Both the position numbers and the translations under genes were made by a program. A DNA stretch of 64,000 bases. It comes from an uncultured Sphingomonadaceae bacterium (GTDB taxonomy: Bacteria > Pseudomonadota > Alphaproteobacteria > Sphingomonadales > Sphingomonadaceae). The notes below the pieces were generated by a model. It made no database searches. It was not told the DNA's origin and saw only the letters and a program-made list of their open reading frames with translations. Location of the stretch: assembly GCA_947488625.1 (NCBI GenBank), contig CANKZR010000001.1:682001-746000 (forward strand). Direction: 5' to 3'. Shown one piece after another: positions 29,964 through 38,992 of the stretch. Numbering within the stretch: position 1 is the first letter of the stretch; each line of letters starts with the position of its first letter.

Positions 29964-31173
29964 TGCACCTTTCGGCGGACCTGCGCGCAAGATGAAGGTT
30001 CTGCATGTCATAACCGGGCTCAACGTCGGCGGGGCGGAGAACATGCTCGCCAAGCTGATAGAGCAGGGCGGGGCAGACGATCCTGAAGTGCTTTCGCTTT
30101 TGCCACCCGGTCCGCTGGCCGACAGGATTACGGCATGCGGTATAAAGGTCCATACGCTCGGCATGCGGCGCGGGCTCGTGGGGCCAGGGGCCATGCTGCG
30201 ATTGCCGCGCATGGTGGAGGCGATCGCGCCCGACCTGATCCATGGCTGGATGTATCACGGCAATCTGGCTGCCAGCTTTGTCCGTCATCGCTTGCGACGC
30301 AGGCTCCCCCTGGTGTGGAACATTCGCCACTCGATCCCCGATCTGGCGATGGAAAGCCGGCAGACGCGCCTTTTGCTGAAGGTGAGCGCGCGAATATCGC
30401 GCGGGCCGGAAGCGATCGTGTACAACGCTCAGGTGTCTCGAAAACAGCATGAGGCGATTGGCTATTCTCCTAAACGCGGCGTCGTCATTCCCAACGGCTT
30501 CGACACCGCACGCTTTGCCCCGAACCCCGCGGCGCGCGATAAGGCTCAGGCCCTGTTCGGCTTTTCCCAAGGTGCATTTCGCGTAGCATGCGTGGCCCGC
30601 CTGCATCCCATGAAGGACCAGGCGCGGCTGGTGGAGGCGGTTGCAGCCGCGCGAGAGCGGGGTTGCGACATCCATCTCGTTCTCGTCGGTCATGGATTCG
30701 AGGAACCGCCCGTCGAACTCAGGCAGCTGATTAAGGACAGTCTACCAAATGATCGCGTGACCACCTGCGGCGCTCGGTTCGATGTCGCCGATTGGCTTGG
30801 GGGAATTGACTTGCTTGCCGTACCGTCGGCCTGGGGCGAAGCCTTTCCCAATGTCATCGGCGAAGCGCTGGCCAGCGAGGTGCCCGTGGTGGCGACCGAC
30901 GTAGGAGACAGCGCGCGGATCGTTGGTGAGCAGGGGCTGATCGTTCCGCCGAAAGATACAAGGGCGTTGACCGAGGCTATTCTCGCGTCGGCGGCACGTC
31001 CGGAAAAGTCACGCGCGGCGATGGGCAGGGCAGGTCGTGCGCGCGTCGTGCAGAAATATTCACTGGCTAGGATCGGCGCGCGCTATTCCGAAATGCACGA
31101 TGCTTGCCGCGAGCGGATGACGCATGGAGAAACGCCAGCGCAGATAGCTACATCGCCCCGCCGTAGTGCGTGA
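29950..31173 (+). CDS. Glycosyltransferase family 4 protein
   Basis: A 407-residue GT-B-fold retaining glycosyltransferase, which adds one sugar to the lipid-linked EPS repeat in the cytoplasm. The N-terminal KVLHVITGLNVGGAENMLAKL and the C-terminal donor site WGEAFPNVIGEALASEVPVVATDVG are typical; the E(x7)E pattern is present. Two starts are possible: ATG at 29950, inside the end of the lyase gene, or ATG at 29992, directly before KVLHVITGL. Most relatives begin near the latter. Its 3' end overlaps the convergent methyltransferase gene by 26 bases. The acceptor and donor cannot be told from the sequence. Confidence 0.88.
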   Translation: MALDDAPFGGPARKMKVLHVITGLNVGGAENMLAKLIEQGGADDPEVLSLLPPGPLADRITACGIKVHTLGMRRGLVGPGAMLRLPRMVEAIAPDLIHGWMYHGNLAASFVRHRLRRRLPLVWNIRHSIPDLAMESRQTRLLLKVSARISRGPEAIVYNAQVSRKQHEAIGYSPKRGVVIPNGFDTARFAPNPAARDKAQALFGFSQGAFRVACVARLHPMKDQARLVEAVAAARERGCDIHLVLVGHGFEEPPVELRQLIKDSLPNDRVTTCGARFDVADWLGGIDLLAVPSAWGEAFPNVIGEALASEVPVVATDVGDSARIVGEQGLIVPPKDTRALTEAILASAARPEKSRAAMGRAGRARVVQKYSLARIGARYSEMHDACRERMTHGETPAQIATSPRRSA

Positions 31174-32098
31174 TGATCGCGTCTGGCGTGATGACCTGGT
31201 CTGACTTGCTGCCCAGGAAATAGACCCCGCAGGCTCCATCGATTGCGTAGCTTTCGGGAATGATCGTATCGAAATACTGCGCCCAGAAGAATGCCAGCTT
31301 GGCAACTTTGCCTGCTGCGCGGGAGCGAAAGACGCTGCGCGCAAAATAGTCGACCGACCACATCAGCTGCCGTCCCGGTCCGGCGGACGCACCGGAGCCG
31401 ATCATGGCGAAGCGACGAAAAAGGTAGCGGTGGCCGCTTTCGGTAAAGCGCGTGAAATCATAGGCTCCTTCATGCACCTGCTGCATGAATGGCGTTTCGG
31501 CATAGACCAGTCCGCCGGGTTTGAGCACGCGCCAGATTTCGTCGGCGACGCGTTGCGGTTCCAGCACATGTTCGAGCACCGCCTGAATCACTACACCATC
31601 AAAATGCCCGTCGATGATCGGGATCTGGTGTGCGTCTGCCACGAACTGCACACGCGGCGTATCGTAGATGTCGAAGGCAATCACACTGATGGCGGGATCG
31701 TCATAAAGCGCGGACGTTCCCTGGCCCTTGCTGCCTCCGCCGATCACCAAAACCTTCGGTCGCTCGGCAGAGCCTTTCAGATTCTCGACAAAGCGGGCGA
31801 TATTGCGCCGGGTCGTCTTCTTTTCCGGCGAAAGCAGGGATTTGATGAACCTGGTTGCGGAGTTGTACCGCGGTCTCTCGATGACGCTCGCCGCCTTTGT
31901 GTCGATCACGTCTTCGCGCCTGATCACCGAATTTTCGAAATCGATCAGAACCGGCGTATTGCCTGAGGCCGGATAGTCCAGAACCTCGCCATCACCATCG
32001 CCATTGCGCAGTATCACGCGCCCTTCGCAAAAGCGCAGGGGCCGGGCTGTCCTCGGACACTGGAGAGCTCCGTCGAGCTCGTCTATCGTGGCAAGCAT
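31148..32098 (-). CDS. Class I SAM-dependent methyltransferase
   Basis: A 316-residue methyltransferase. The N-terminal ALQCPRTARPLRF resembles the short zinc-ribbon-like Trm112 segment that precedes many methyltransferase_11 domains. The SAM-binding core follows: KVLVIGGGSKGQG (about 115-127), the acidic strand end in AFDIYDT, VVIQAVLEHVLEP and VLKPGGLVYAETPF. It could methylate a sugar of the EPS. ATG at 32098 is preferred; the frame runs on to 32173, but that part overlaps the upstream glycosyltransferase gene. It precedes no other gene on this strand before the convergent GT. Confidence 0.82.
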   Translation of the reverse strand: MLATIDELDGALQCPRTARPLRFCEGRVILRNGDGDGEVLDYPASGNTPVLIDFENSVIRREDVIDTKAASVIERPRYNSATRFIKSLLSPEKKTTRRNIARFVENLKGSAERPKVLVIGGGSKGQGTSALYDDPAISVIAFDIYDTPRVQFVADAHQIPIIDGHFDGVVIQAVLEHVLEPQRVADEIWRVLKPGGLVYAETPFMQQVHEGAYDFTRFTESGHRYLFRRFAMIGSGASAGPGRQLMWSVDYFARSVFRSRAAGKVAKLAFFWAQYFDTIIPESYAIDGACGVYFLGSKSDQVITPDAIITHYGGAM

Positions 32099-32129
32099 GG
32101 GTGTTGTCTGACCTTTTTGCGTCAGCTTC

Positions 32130-33353
32130 TCAGCGTGCGCTGGTTGTAGCAGGTGAAGAGCCGCCCTTGGCATCCAGCTGGATGTCCGGACGGCGAAGCG
32201 TATCTACCAGTTCTCGATAGACCTTTCTCATTTCGCTGACGTGATGCTCGCTGGTATAACGTTTCACGGCCATGACGCGCGCACGGCGAGTTAGCGCCTC
32301 AAGCGTTTGCGGTGCTTTCAGCAGTTCGAGCGTTGCGCTTGCCATCGCCTCCGGATCGTCGGGTGGAACGATGATTCCGCAATCAGGCGCAAGGGCTTCT
32401 GCATTGCCGCCCGAACGGGTGGCGATCACTGGTGTCTCAACCAGCATAGCCTCCACCAGCGTTCTTCCAAGAGGCTCGTTAAGGGCGGTGACAAGCAGCG
32501 CATCGCAAGCGGCAATCCAATCGTGCCCCGGTTCACGATAGCCCATCAGCCTGACCGGCGGGTTCTTCCGCGGATCGCTCAACTGCTGAAGCATCTCGGT
32601 ATGAAGATCGGCATCCTTGGGTTCGCCGAACATGACACCCATTACCGGGCGATCGGAAATCCGTTCAAGTTCGGCAACCGCGTCGATAAATGCCGTAGGA
32701 CGCTTACGCACGATGAATTGGCCGAAATAGCCGCAGATGATGGTATCTTCCGGGCAGCCAAGTTCGGCCAACAGCTGGTGCCGCATCCGGTCGCGATCGA
32801 CCGAGATATCGACATCGAAAGGACTATGGATCACCCGCGCCTTGGAAAGTTTTCCCCAGCGGCGGCGCGGAAGCGAGTATTCCGATACCGACACGATCTG
32901 GTCTGCCAGAACAGGCGCAATGTAGCTGGTACCACGTGCATCGGGGTCGCCGCGATGATGCCAGACCATTCGCGAACCGGCGAGCTTTGCCGCCAGGGCC
33001 CAGCTGGCGTGACTGCGCCCGTCATTGGTGTGAACGATATCGACGTTCAGGTCCTTCAGCATGCGCGCCCTGCCAAACATGCGGGGCAATGTTCTGAGCG
33101 CACTACCCAGCCCAAAGGTTCGACCGACTGCGAACGGCTTTTCAAGTGCGCAGGGATCAACAACCTGGTCGTAATCATCGAAGAGTTCGGCAATCCGTCC
33201 ACCAGGCACCTCAATCACCACGATGACGCGGTAGAGCGATCTGGGCAGGGCATCCAGCAGACCCTTCAGCGAGATATGACTCCCCCCAATCCTGTCACCC
33301 GCAAAGGCGACGCAGATGGTGGTCTTTCGCTCGGTCTTCATCCGGCCGGACAT
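32130..33353 (-). CDS. Glycosyltransferase family 4/1 protein
   Basis: A 407-residue GT-B glycosyltransferase. Its core includes CVAFAGDRIGGSHISLKGLLDAL near the N-terminus, WHHRGDPDARGTSYIAPVLADQI in the middle and ALNEPLGRTLVEAMLVETPVIATRSGG (about 306-332) as the nucleotide-sugar site. ATG at 33353 has a clear GGAGG five bases before it on this strand, so it is preferred over the open frame that begins at 33398. It follows the other EPS GTs in type. No membrane segment is visible, so it is cytoplasmic or peripheral. Confidence 0.87.
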   Translation of the reverse strand: MSGRMKTERKTTICVAFAGDRIGGSHISLKGLLDALPRSLYRVIVVIEVPGGRIAELFDDYDQVVDPCALEKPFAVGRTFGLGSALRTLPRMFGRARMLKDLNVDIVHTNDGRSHASWALAAKLAGSRMVWHHRGDPDARGTSYIAPVLADQIVSVSEYSLPRRRWGKLSKARVIHSPFDVDISVDRDRMRHQLLAELGCPEDTIICGYFGQFIVRKRPTAFIDAVAELERISDRPVMGVMFGEPKDADLHTEMLQQLSDPRKNPPVRLMGYREPGHDWIAACDALLVTALNEPLGRTLVEAMLVETPVIATRSGGNAEALAPDCGIIVPPDDPEAMASATLELLKAPQTLEALTRRARVMAVKRYTSEHHVSEMRKVYRELVDTLRRPDIQLDAKGGSSPATTSAR

Positions 33354-33687
33354 CTCGTCCTCCAATTCTACCCGGTGGTCCTTGTAGCAGCAAATCACCG
33401 GCTGCGGTGCATTGCGCTATCCAGTCCACGACAGGCCTCCATTCGGGATCTGACAATCTACGTCTACCGCAATAAGCTCAAGCTATCATTGGTATAGTCT
33501 GCAACGACATAGGGTGGGTGAACCCGCAAGGCGGCCCATCCGGTCATTGTCCCGATACGGAACAGAGATCGACTAGTGTCTCAGAGGATGGCCCTGGTCT
33601 GGCGCGGTATCATACCGGAGACAGTATTCATTTCATGATAAATTTCGAGCAATCCGATGCCCGAATCTCACCGCTTTTCGGTCCGAT
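33354..33687. other. Intergenic stretch, no gene seen
   Basis: This 334-bp gap separates the PIG-L deacetylase stop from the glycosyltransferase start, both on the minus strand. It should hold a promoter for the glycosyltransferase/methyltransferase pair. A hexamer pair on the minus strand near 33460-33490 is too weak to call. No ORF with a recognisable product or repeat is present. Confidence 0.4.
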
Positions 33688-34377
33688 TCAGGCGCGAAGA
33701 ATGGATCGCACGTGCATGAAAGCCTCTGCCGCATGCAAATGGACCGCTGAACCGCGTACCGCCGCCAGTGCGCGCAGGGTTTCCGGGCTGCGTTCTTCGG
33801 GGAAGGGGCGGACCTGGCTGGCAAATGCAGCAAAGGCCTCCAGCTTTCGCTCCAGCGTTTCGGTAATATCGATAAACACATTGGGAACGAAAGCTGGCGT
33901 CGTTGGGGCAGCGTACCAGTTGGTTTCGCTTACCGTTTCGTAGCACAGGATGTCGCACGGAGCCGCTGCGTGCCGCGGGCGTGCGGCCACCATCGAGGCC
34001 AGAAAAGTCAGCTGATGGTCCAGATGGATGTCGCCGACAAAAGGCAGGAACAGCGTATCGGGACGGATCGTATCGACCAGTTCGGCGAAAGGTGCATTGC
34101 ATTCGCGTGCGGGGATGGCGTCAAGCTCGGCGGCAGGCAGGTTCAGCAGACGCGTATCCTTGACGCCGATAATCGCATGCGCACGCCGCATCTCTTCCTG
34201 AACCTGCTCAACTTGCTCGACAGGAAACGTCGGCTGCTGGCCGGTGGTGGCGACGGCGATGGTAACCTCGCCTCCCTCATCCACCAGACGTGCCAGCGTT
34301 CCACCGCAGCCGAGAATTTCATCGTCGGGATGCGGAGCTATGGCCAGCACGCGCCCAAACCTGTCGGACAGTTTCAT
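33688..34377 (-). CDS. PIG-L family N-deacetylase
   Basis: A 229-residue LmbE/PIG-L-type zinc deacetylase, full length for the family. Metal-binding and catalytic residues are in APHPDDEILGCGGTL (about 14-28) and in the later GDIHLDHQLT (about 115-124). These enzymes remove acetyl groups from N-acetylglucosamine-type sugars. It overlaps the formyltransferase gene by four bases in an order where the formyltransferase is translated first. The pairing suggests that the amino group freed by one enzyme is acylated by the other, or that the two act on neighbouring positions. The gene is the last of a minus-strand set that begins at 36533. Confidence 0.88.
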   Translation of the reverse strand: MKLSDRFGRVLAIAPHPDDEILGCGGTLARLVDEGGEVTIAVATTGQQPTFPVEQVEQVQEEMRRAHAIIGVKDTRLLNLPAAELDAIPARECNAPFAELVDTIRPDTLFLPFVGDIHLDHQLTFLASMVAARPRHAAAPCDILCYETVSETNWYAAPTTPAFVPNVFIDITETLERKLEAFAAFASQVRPFPEERSPETLRALAAVRGSAVHLHAAEAFMHVRSILRA

Positions 34378-35291
34378 GACCGCTCAGTCCCCAGCACTGC
34401 GTGTTGCCGCGGTGTCTTGCCCGAGGCTGTTTCCCATTCTTCCACTCTCAGCAAGCCATTGCCGGTCATTACCGTGAATTGCTCCTGCGTTCGTTCGACG
34501 ATCTGGCCCGTCATGGCGTGGTGCATACCACTGTCAGGCAGCGGACTGCTGCGCCAGATGGTCAGCCGATCCTCGCCGTCGGATGAGAAGGCGCCGGGAT
34601 AGGGCTTACCCACCGCGCGCACAAGACGATCAATGGCAACGGCGCTGTCGTTCCAGTCAATCAGGCCGTCGGCCAGCGTCCTTTTGGCGGCATAGGTGGC
34701 ATAGCGGGAATCCTGCGGCTGGCGTGGCAATTGCCCGTTGGCAATTTTCGCGAGCGACCTTTCAAGCATGACCTCGAGCGCCGCCTGGTGTTTCGCGTAA
34801 AGTGTTTCCGCGTATTCGTCGGGCGCGACATGAAAGTACTGCTGATCGATAAGATCACCGTCGTCCGCACCATTGCCAAGCCACATCAGCGAGCCAGCCG
34901 TGATCGGCTCCTGCAGAAGGATCGTCCACGGCAAGGCAGCGCGGCCCCGAAGACGCGGAAGCGCAGCGGGGTGATAGCCGATGATCCGGTCGGGTTTCAG
35001 CTGCATGAATTCCTCACGGCAAAGCTGCGACCAACCGATCACGAAGATGAAATCAGCATCGGCGTCGGTTACTGCTTGGAGGCATTCGGCACTGTTGGAA
35101 TTGAGCGTGCGAAAGAGCTTTGCGCCAGCTTCTTCGGCCAGTCCGGCAAGGTCGACGAAATCGGAATGGCGTTTTGCAGCCGCAAGCTCCAGCGTCACGA
35201 TCAGTTCGAGCGACCAATCATCCGAACGGATTAGCGTTTCGGCGGCCAGCGCCGTGCTGCCGACACATCCTACAAGTACTGCCTTTGGCAT
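34374..35291 (-). CDS. Methionyl-tRNA formyltransferase-like sugar N-formyltransferase
   Basis: A 305-residue member of the formyltransferase fold that uses N10-formyl-THF. The motif region is IIGYHPAALPRLRGRAALPW (about 104-123), and GADDGDLIDQQ (about 140-150) provides the conserved Asp after DDG. The catalytic His is present, but the Asn that usually precedes it by two residues appears as Gly. In this context the enzyme is more likely to formylate a 4-amino sugar made by the FlaA1/DegT pair than initiator tRNA. It is followed by the PIG-L gene (ATGA overlap) and preceded by a glycosyltransferase with a six-base gap. Confidence 0.85.
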   Translation of the reverse strand: MPKAVLVGCVGSTALAAETLIRSDDWSLELIVTLELAAAKRHSDFVDLAGLAEEAGAKLFRTLNSNSAECLQAVTDADADFIFVIGWSQLCREEFMQLKPDRIIGYHPAALPRLRGRAALPWTILLQEPITAGSLMWLGNGADDGDLIDQQYFHVAPDEYAETLYAKHQAALEVMLERSLAKIANGQLPRQPQDSRYATYAAKRTLADGLIDWNDSAVAIDRLVRAVGKPYPGAFSSDGEDRLTIWRSSPLPDSGMHHAMTGQIVERTQEQFTVMTGNGLLRVEEWETASGKTPRQHAVLGTERS

Positions 35292-35297
35292 CGCCGG

Positions 35298-36533
35298 TCA
35301 GGCTCCCGTGCTGGCGCGCAGGTGGCTGTGCGACCCTTGTGCCGTAGCGATACTGTTCGCGTTGGCAGTCCGTTCCACAGCACCGCTCTTGTCGCGATTG
35401 CGCAAGAGGCCCATTTCACCGAGCAGCTGGCGATTGACGAGGTTCACGTCATAGGTTTTTCGAGCCACTTCCAGCGATGCTGTGCCCATGGCTTCCACCA
35501 GCTCCGGTTCCTCTGCAAATTGCTGCATGGCCCTTGCGAGATCCTGTGCATCGCGCGGTTGAACGAGCAAGCCGTTGACGCCGTTTTCGATCGCATCGCG
35601 GCAGCCGGGAAGGTCCGTCGTGATCACCGGGCGCGCACTGGCCAGCGCCTCCAGTATCGTGCGTGGCAGGCCTTCGCGGTAATAGGACGGCAGCACGAAT
35701 ACCGAGCTATCGGCCAGATAGGGCCGAACGTCATTCGTGCCGGGAACGAATTCCACCTCGTATTCGACGGCCAGTCTCTCGCTTTCTTCGCGGGAGATAC
35801 CTGCGGGGTTCTCATCCTCGCTACGGCCCACGATCTGAAATTGGCACGCGGGATATTGCTTGCGCACGATCCGGGATGCTTCGAGGAATTCAATGATACC
35901 CTTGTTGCGCATCAACCGGCCGATCATCAAAAATCGTATCGGGCGGGTTACGGGATCGCTGGCAGAAAAACGGGTCAACGATACACCCGAACCCGGCACC
36001 TGGATAACCCTGTGCTGGCGATCGACGATACCAAGATCGATCATGTCCTTGCGATCGTCGGCGTTGAAAACGAACGTGGCCTGCGCCCTTGTCAGAGCAG
36101 CGCGGTAGAGCCTTGCCACGGCCATGCGAAGCCCGCTGGAATAGCCGCCATCTATGCTGAATACCTGGCCAAGGCCCGACATCAGCGCGAAGAATTTCGG
36201 TTTCCTGCCGGCAAACGATGCGATCCTGGTGGCTATGCCGCCGTAGATGATCGGCTTTTGCGTGTAGGCGAGGACGATGTCAGGCTTTTCACGGCGCACC
36301 AGGCGAACGTAATCGAGCATCAGGCCAAGATCGGAAAGGATATTGGTTCCAGTGCGCTGCATCGGCGTGCGTCGGAACTCTACGCCCATCGCAGCCAGCT
36401 TCTCCTCCGTCTCCGTATCGCGATCGGGCGCGCAGGCGGTTACCGAATGCCCGTTGTCGATCATCGCCTTGAGCAGGTCTCCGCGAAAATTGACGAGCGA
36501 ATAGGCCAAGCTGGAGAGGACGAGTATCTTCAC
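35298..36533 (-). CDS. Glycosyltransferase family 4 protein (PglA/CapM-like)
   Basis: A 411-residue GT4 enzyme. KILVLSSLAYSLVNFRGDLLKAM at the N-terminus, TQKPIIYGGIATRIA and PSYYREGLPRTILEALASARPVITTDLPGC (about 312-341) are characteristic. This subfamily includes PglA, which adds the second sugar onto a di-N-acetylbacillosamine-type lipid. That agrees with the FlaA1, DegT and small phosphoglycosyl transferase genes here. GTG at 36533 is chosen because the protein then starts at the first beta strand and an AGG lies just upstream; the open frame continues to 36668 without homology. It is divergent from the FlaA1/CapD gene. Confidence 0.86.
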   Translation of the reverse strand: MKILVLSSLAYSLVNFRGDLLKAMIDNGHSVTACAPDRDTETEEKLAAMGVEFRRTPMQRTGTNILSDLGLMLDYVRLVRREKPDIVLAYTQKPIIYGGIATRIASFAGRKPKFFALMSGLGQVFSIDGGYSSGLRMAVARLYRAALTRAQATFVFNADDRKDMIDLGIVDRQHRVIQVPGSGVSLTRFSASDPVTRPIRFLMIGRLMRNKGIIEFLEASRIVRKQYPACQFQIVGRSEDENPAGISREESERLAVEYEVEFVPGTNDVRPYLADSSVFVLPSYYREGLPRTILEALASARPVITTDLPGCRDAIENGVNGLLVQPRDAQDLARAMQQFAEEPELVEAMGTASLEVARKTYDVNLVNRQLLGEMGLLRNRDKSGAVERTANANSIATAQGSHSHLRASTGA

Positions 36534-36907
36534 CGAACCTGTTCCTTCGCAGACAGCGCACCAGCATCGACGGCGTAGAGGCGCAAGCATCGAGCGCCTG
36601 GCAGTTGGTGATCGGTTTCGAAAGTCACGCCCTCGATATGAAAGCAAAAGCACGGGCCGGGCAACCACGGCAGACGGTTACTATCCTTTCGAGATGTCGC
36701 GAAGTGCCATTTGGGAAGAATCGGGCCGCTGAGGATAGGATGGCCTAGCCGAATTATCGTCTCGCCGCCCTTGCGACTAATCCGGCTATTGCCTGCTTGC
36801 TCATGTCTCCTTGTCGGCCAGAGCCGCTAGGGTGACGCCCATCATGGAGTTGCCACGTTCGTCCAGTGGGCGGTCGGTATGGCAACAAGAGGGATGAGCC
36901 AAAGCCG
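36534..36907. other. Divergent promoter region between GT4 and the dehydratase gene
   Basis: A 374-bp gap between two divergent EPS genes, so promoters for both are expected. I see no strong sigma-70 pair, no terminator and no credible small ORF. The last 40 bases hold AGAGGG before the dehydratase start. Confidence 0.45.
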
Positions 36908-38992
36908 ATGAATAAGCCCGAGAGCAAGATCCAGAGCGGGGATACGCAACTGGACGCAGAGCAAGCCGGAAAGACCACGCCCGGTATCAGGCGCAAGCTG
37001 CGCCGCTTGACGCGCGATGTCGCCGTCATGGCTATCGACTTTTCGGTCGTTTTCGTCACGCTCTTCGCCACGCTTCACCTGTTTCCCGTACAGCCATTCG
37101 GCCCGTGGGCGGGTTTTGCCACGTTCTCGTTGAGCTTCGCCATCGTGGCGACGACGGTCTTTACCTTGTCGGGTCTTTACAAGCGCAGCTGGAGGTTCGT
37201 GAATTTCACCCATTCCAGCTTCCTCGGCATGGTAATCCTGGGCGGGTTGGTACTGGCATGGCTGATCACATTCGCCTTTCCCGAACCGCGGGCGCAGGCA
37301 GCATCGCTGGTTCCGGTGGCTGCAATCCAGTGGGCATTCGCGACGCTCGGCATGCTCAGCGTTCGGATGATGCGACGGGTGGAGCGGCAGTTTTTCGAAC
37401 GGCGCCGCCTGGTCGTACGTGCCAAGCCGCGGACCACTGTCCGCAAGAAGGCTCTTCTTGTCGGGTCGTGGCAATGGGCGCGCGTGTCGATCGACATCGC
37501 GCAAACCGATCGCAGTTCGTCGATGGAGATGATGGGCGTGTTGCTTCCACGCCATGAAGACTCGCTGGTGCGCGTGGACGAGATTCCCGTATTGGGCAGC
37601 CAGTACGATCTCGCCGAGGTACTGCGGCAGCTGGAGTTCGAGGACAACCTGCCCGACTACGTGATCGTCTGCGATGACGGGACTTTCCTCAGCAATCGCG
37701 ACGTAACGCGCATCATCCACACGTGCCGGGAACGCAAGGTCGAGGTGTGCCGTGTGCGCGACCCGTGGGCGCAGTTGCTGCAGCAGTCATCCTACCCCAA
37801 CGCTCCGCGCCTGCCGATCGAGGAATTGCTGGGCCGGAGCGAATACAAGAGCGATAACCAGAGCGTGCTGCGCCAGATCGCCGGGCGCAGTATTCTGGTG
37901 ACAGGAGCGGGCGGAACGATCGGGTCGGAACTGTGCCGCCAGATCGCTCGCATCAAGCCATCCAGACTGGTTCTGCTCGATGCGAGCGAATACAATCTCT
38001 ACCAGATCGATATGAGCCTGCGGGAGCTATATCCCGATCTTAACATCGTTACCGAAATTGCCAGCATCTGCGATGCATCGGCGGTCAACCGCATTTTCGA
38101 GGCCAACCGGCCCTCCATCGTGTTTCACGCTGCCGCACTGAAACACGTGCCCATCGTGGAGGCCAACCCTTGCGCCGGAGCGATGACCAACATCATCGGG
38201 ACGCGCATCGTTTCGAACGCAGTATGCCTTTATGGTGCCAGGGCAATGGTGCAGGTTTCCACCGACAAGGCAGTCAATCCCATCGGGGTGATGGGCGCCA
38301 CGAAACGCGTGGGCGAACTGTACTGCCAGGCTCTCGATATGTGCGGGGTGGATGATGTGGATGCACCGCGCTTCATGACGGTGCGGTTCGGTAACGTGCT
38401 GGGATCGAGCGGATCGATCGTCCCGCTGTTCGAACGGCAGTTGCGCGACGGCAAGCCGCTCACTGTGACGCACCCCGATATCGAACGCTTCTTCATGACC
38501 GTGCGCGAAGCCGTGCAATTGATCCTGCAAAGCAGTTCGAGCGCGCTGGAAACCGATACGCAGCGCGGCTCGATCTTCGTCCTCGACATGGGCAAGCCGG
38601 TGCGCATCGTCGATCTCGCGCGGCGCATGATCTCGCTATACGGTCTCGAACCGGAGGAAGACGTACCGATCGAATTTGTCGGCTTGCGGCCGGGTGAAAA
38701 GCTTTACGAAGAGCTGTTCGACATCTGTGAGGAACAAGTGGAATCGGGTATCGACGGTATTTTCGAAGCCCATTCCCGTCCGATACCGCTACCGTTCATC
38801 ACCATGGCCATCAATCTGATCGCCCAGCGCGCCGAAGCAGGCGAGGATGAAGGTATCGTCAGGCTGGTCCACGGGCTCGCACGCTATCCGGCAAATGGCA
38901 ACGACCAGGATCTGCTGCTCTATTCCTCAGCTGCGGAACTGACGACATTGTTCGAAAAGGCCTATCGGGTGGAGGCGGCCAATGAGCGCTAA
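36908..38992 (+). CDS. Membrane-bound nucleotide-sugar 4,6-dehydratase, FlaA1/CapD family
   Basis: A 694-residue protein of the long PglF/CapD type. The first 150 residues carry four helices, followed by a CoA-binding-like domain (about 180-300) and the SDR domain. The SDR shows TGAGGTIGSELCRQ (about 340-353), HAAALKHVP and STDKAVNPIGVMGATKR, with the catalytic Thr-Asp-Lys and downstream Met/Lys of UDP-GlcNAc 4,6-dehydratases. The product would be a UDP-4-keto-6-deoxy sugar, the substrate of the DegT aminotransferase directly after it. ATG at 36908 is preferred over an in-frame GTG at 36866. Its last codons overlap the next gene. Confidence 0.92.
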   Translation: MNKPESKIQSGDTQLDAEQAGKTTPGIRRKLRRLTRDVAVMAIDFSVVFVTLFATLHLFPVQPFGPWAGFATFSLSFAIVATTVFTLSGLYKRSWRFVNFTHSSFLGMVILGGLVLAWLITFAFPEPRAQAASLVPVAAIQWAFATLGMLSVRMMRRVERQFFERRRLVVRAKPRTTVRKKALLVGSWQWARVSIDIAQTDRSSSMEMMGVLLPRHEDSLVRVDEIPVLGSQYDLAEVLRQLEFEDNLPDYVIVCDDGTFLSNRDVTRIIHTCRERKVEVCRVRDPWAQLLQQSSYPNAPRLPIEELLGRSEYKSDNQSVLRQIAGRSILVTGAGGTIGSELCRQIARIKPSRLVLLDASEYNLYQIDMSLRELYPDLNIVTEIASICDASAVNRIFEANRPSIVFHAAALKHVPIVEANPCAGAMTNIIGTRIVSNAVCLYGARAMVQVSTDKAVNPIGVMGATKRVGELYCQALDMCGVDDVDAPRFMTVRFGNVLGSSGSIVPLFERQLRDGKPLTVTHPDIERFFMTVREAVQLILQSSSSALETDTQRGSIFVLDMGKPVRIVDLARRMISLYGLEPEEDVPIEFVGLRPGEKLYEELFDICEEQVESGIDGIFEAHSRPIPLPFITMAINLIAQRAEAGEDEGIVRLVHGLARYPANGNDQDLLLYSSAAELTTLFEKAYRVEAANER

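Noticed and set aside
32307-33497. 396-codon open frame on the plus strand
   Set aside because: Antisense to a glycosyltransferase with clear GT-B motifs.
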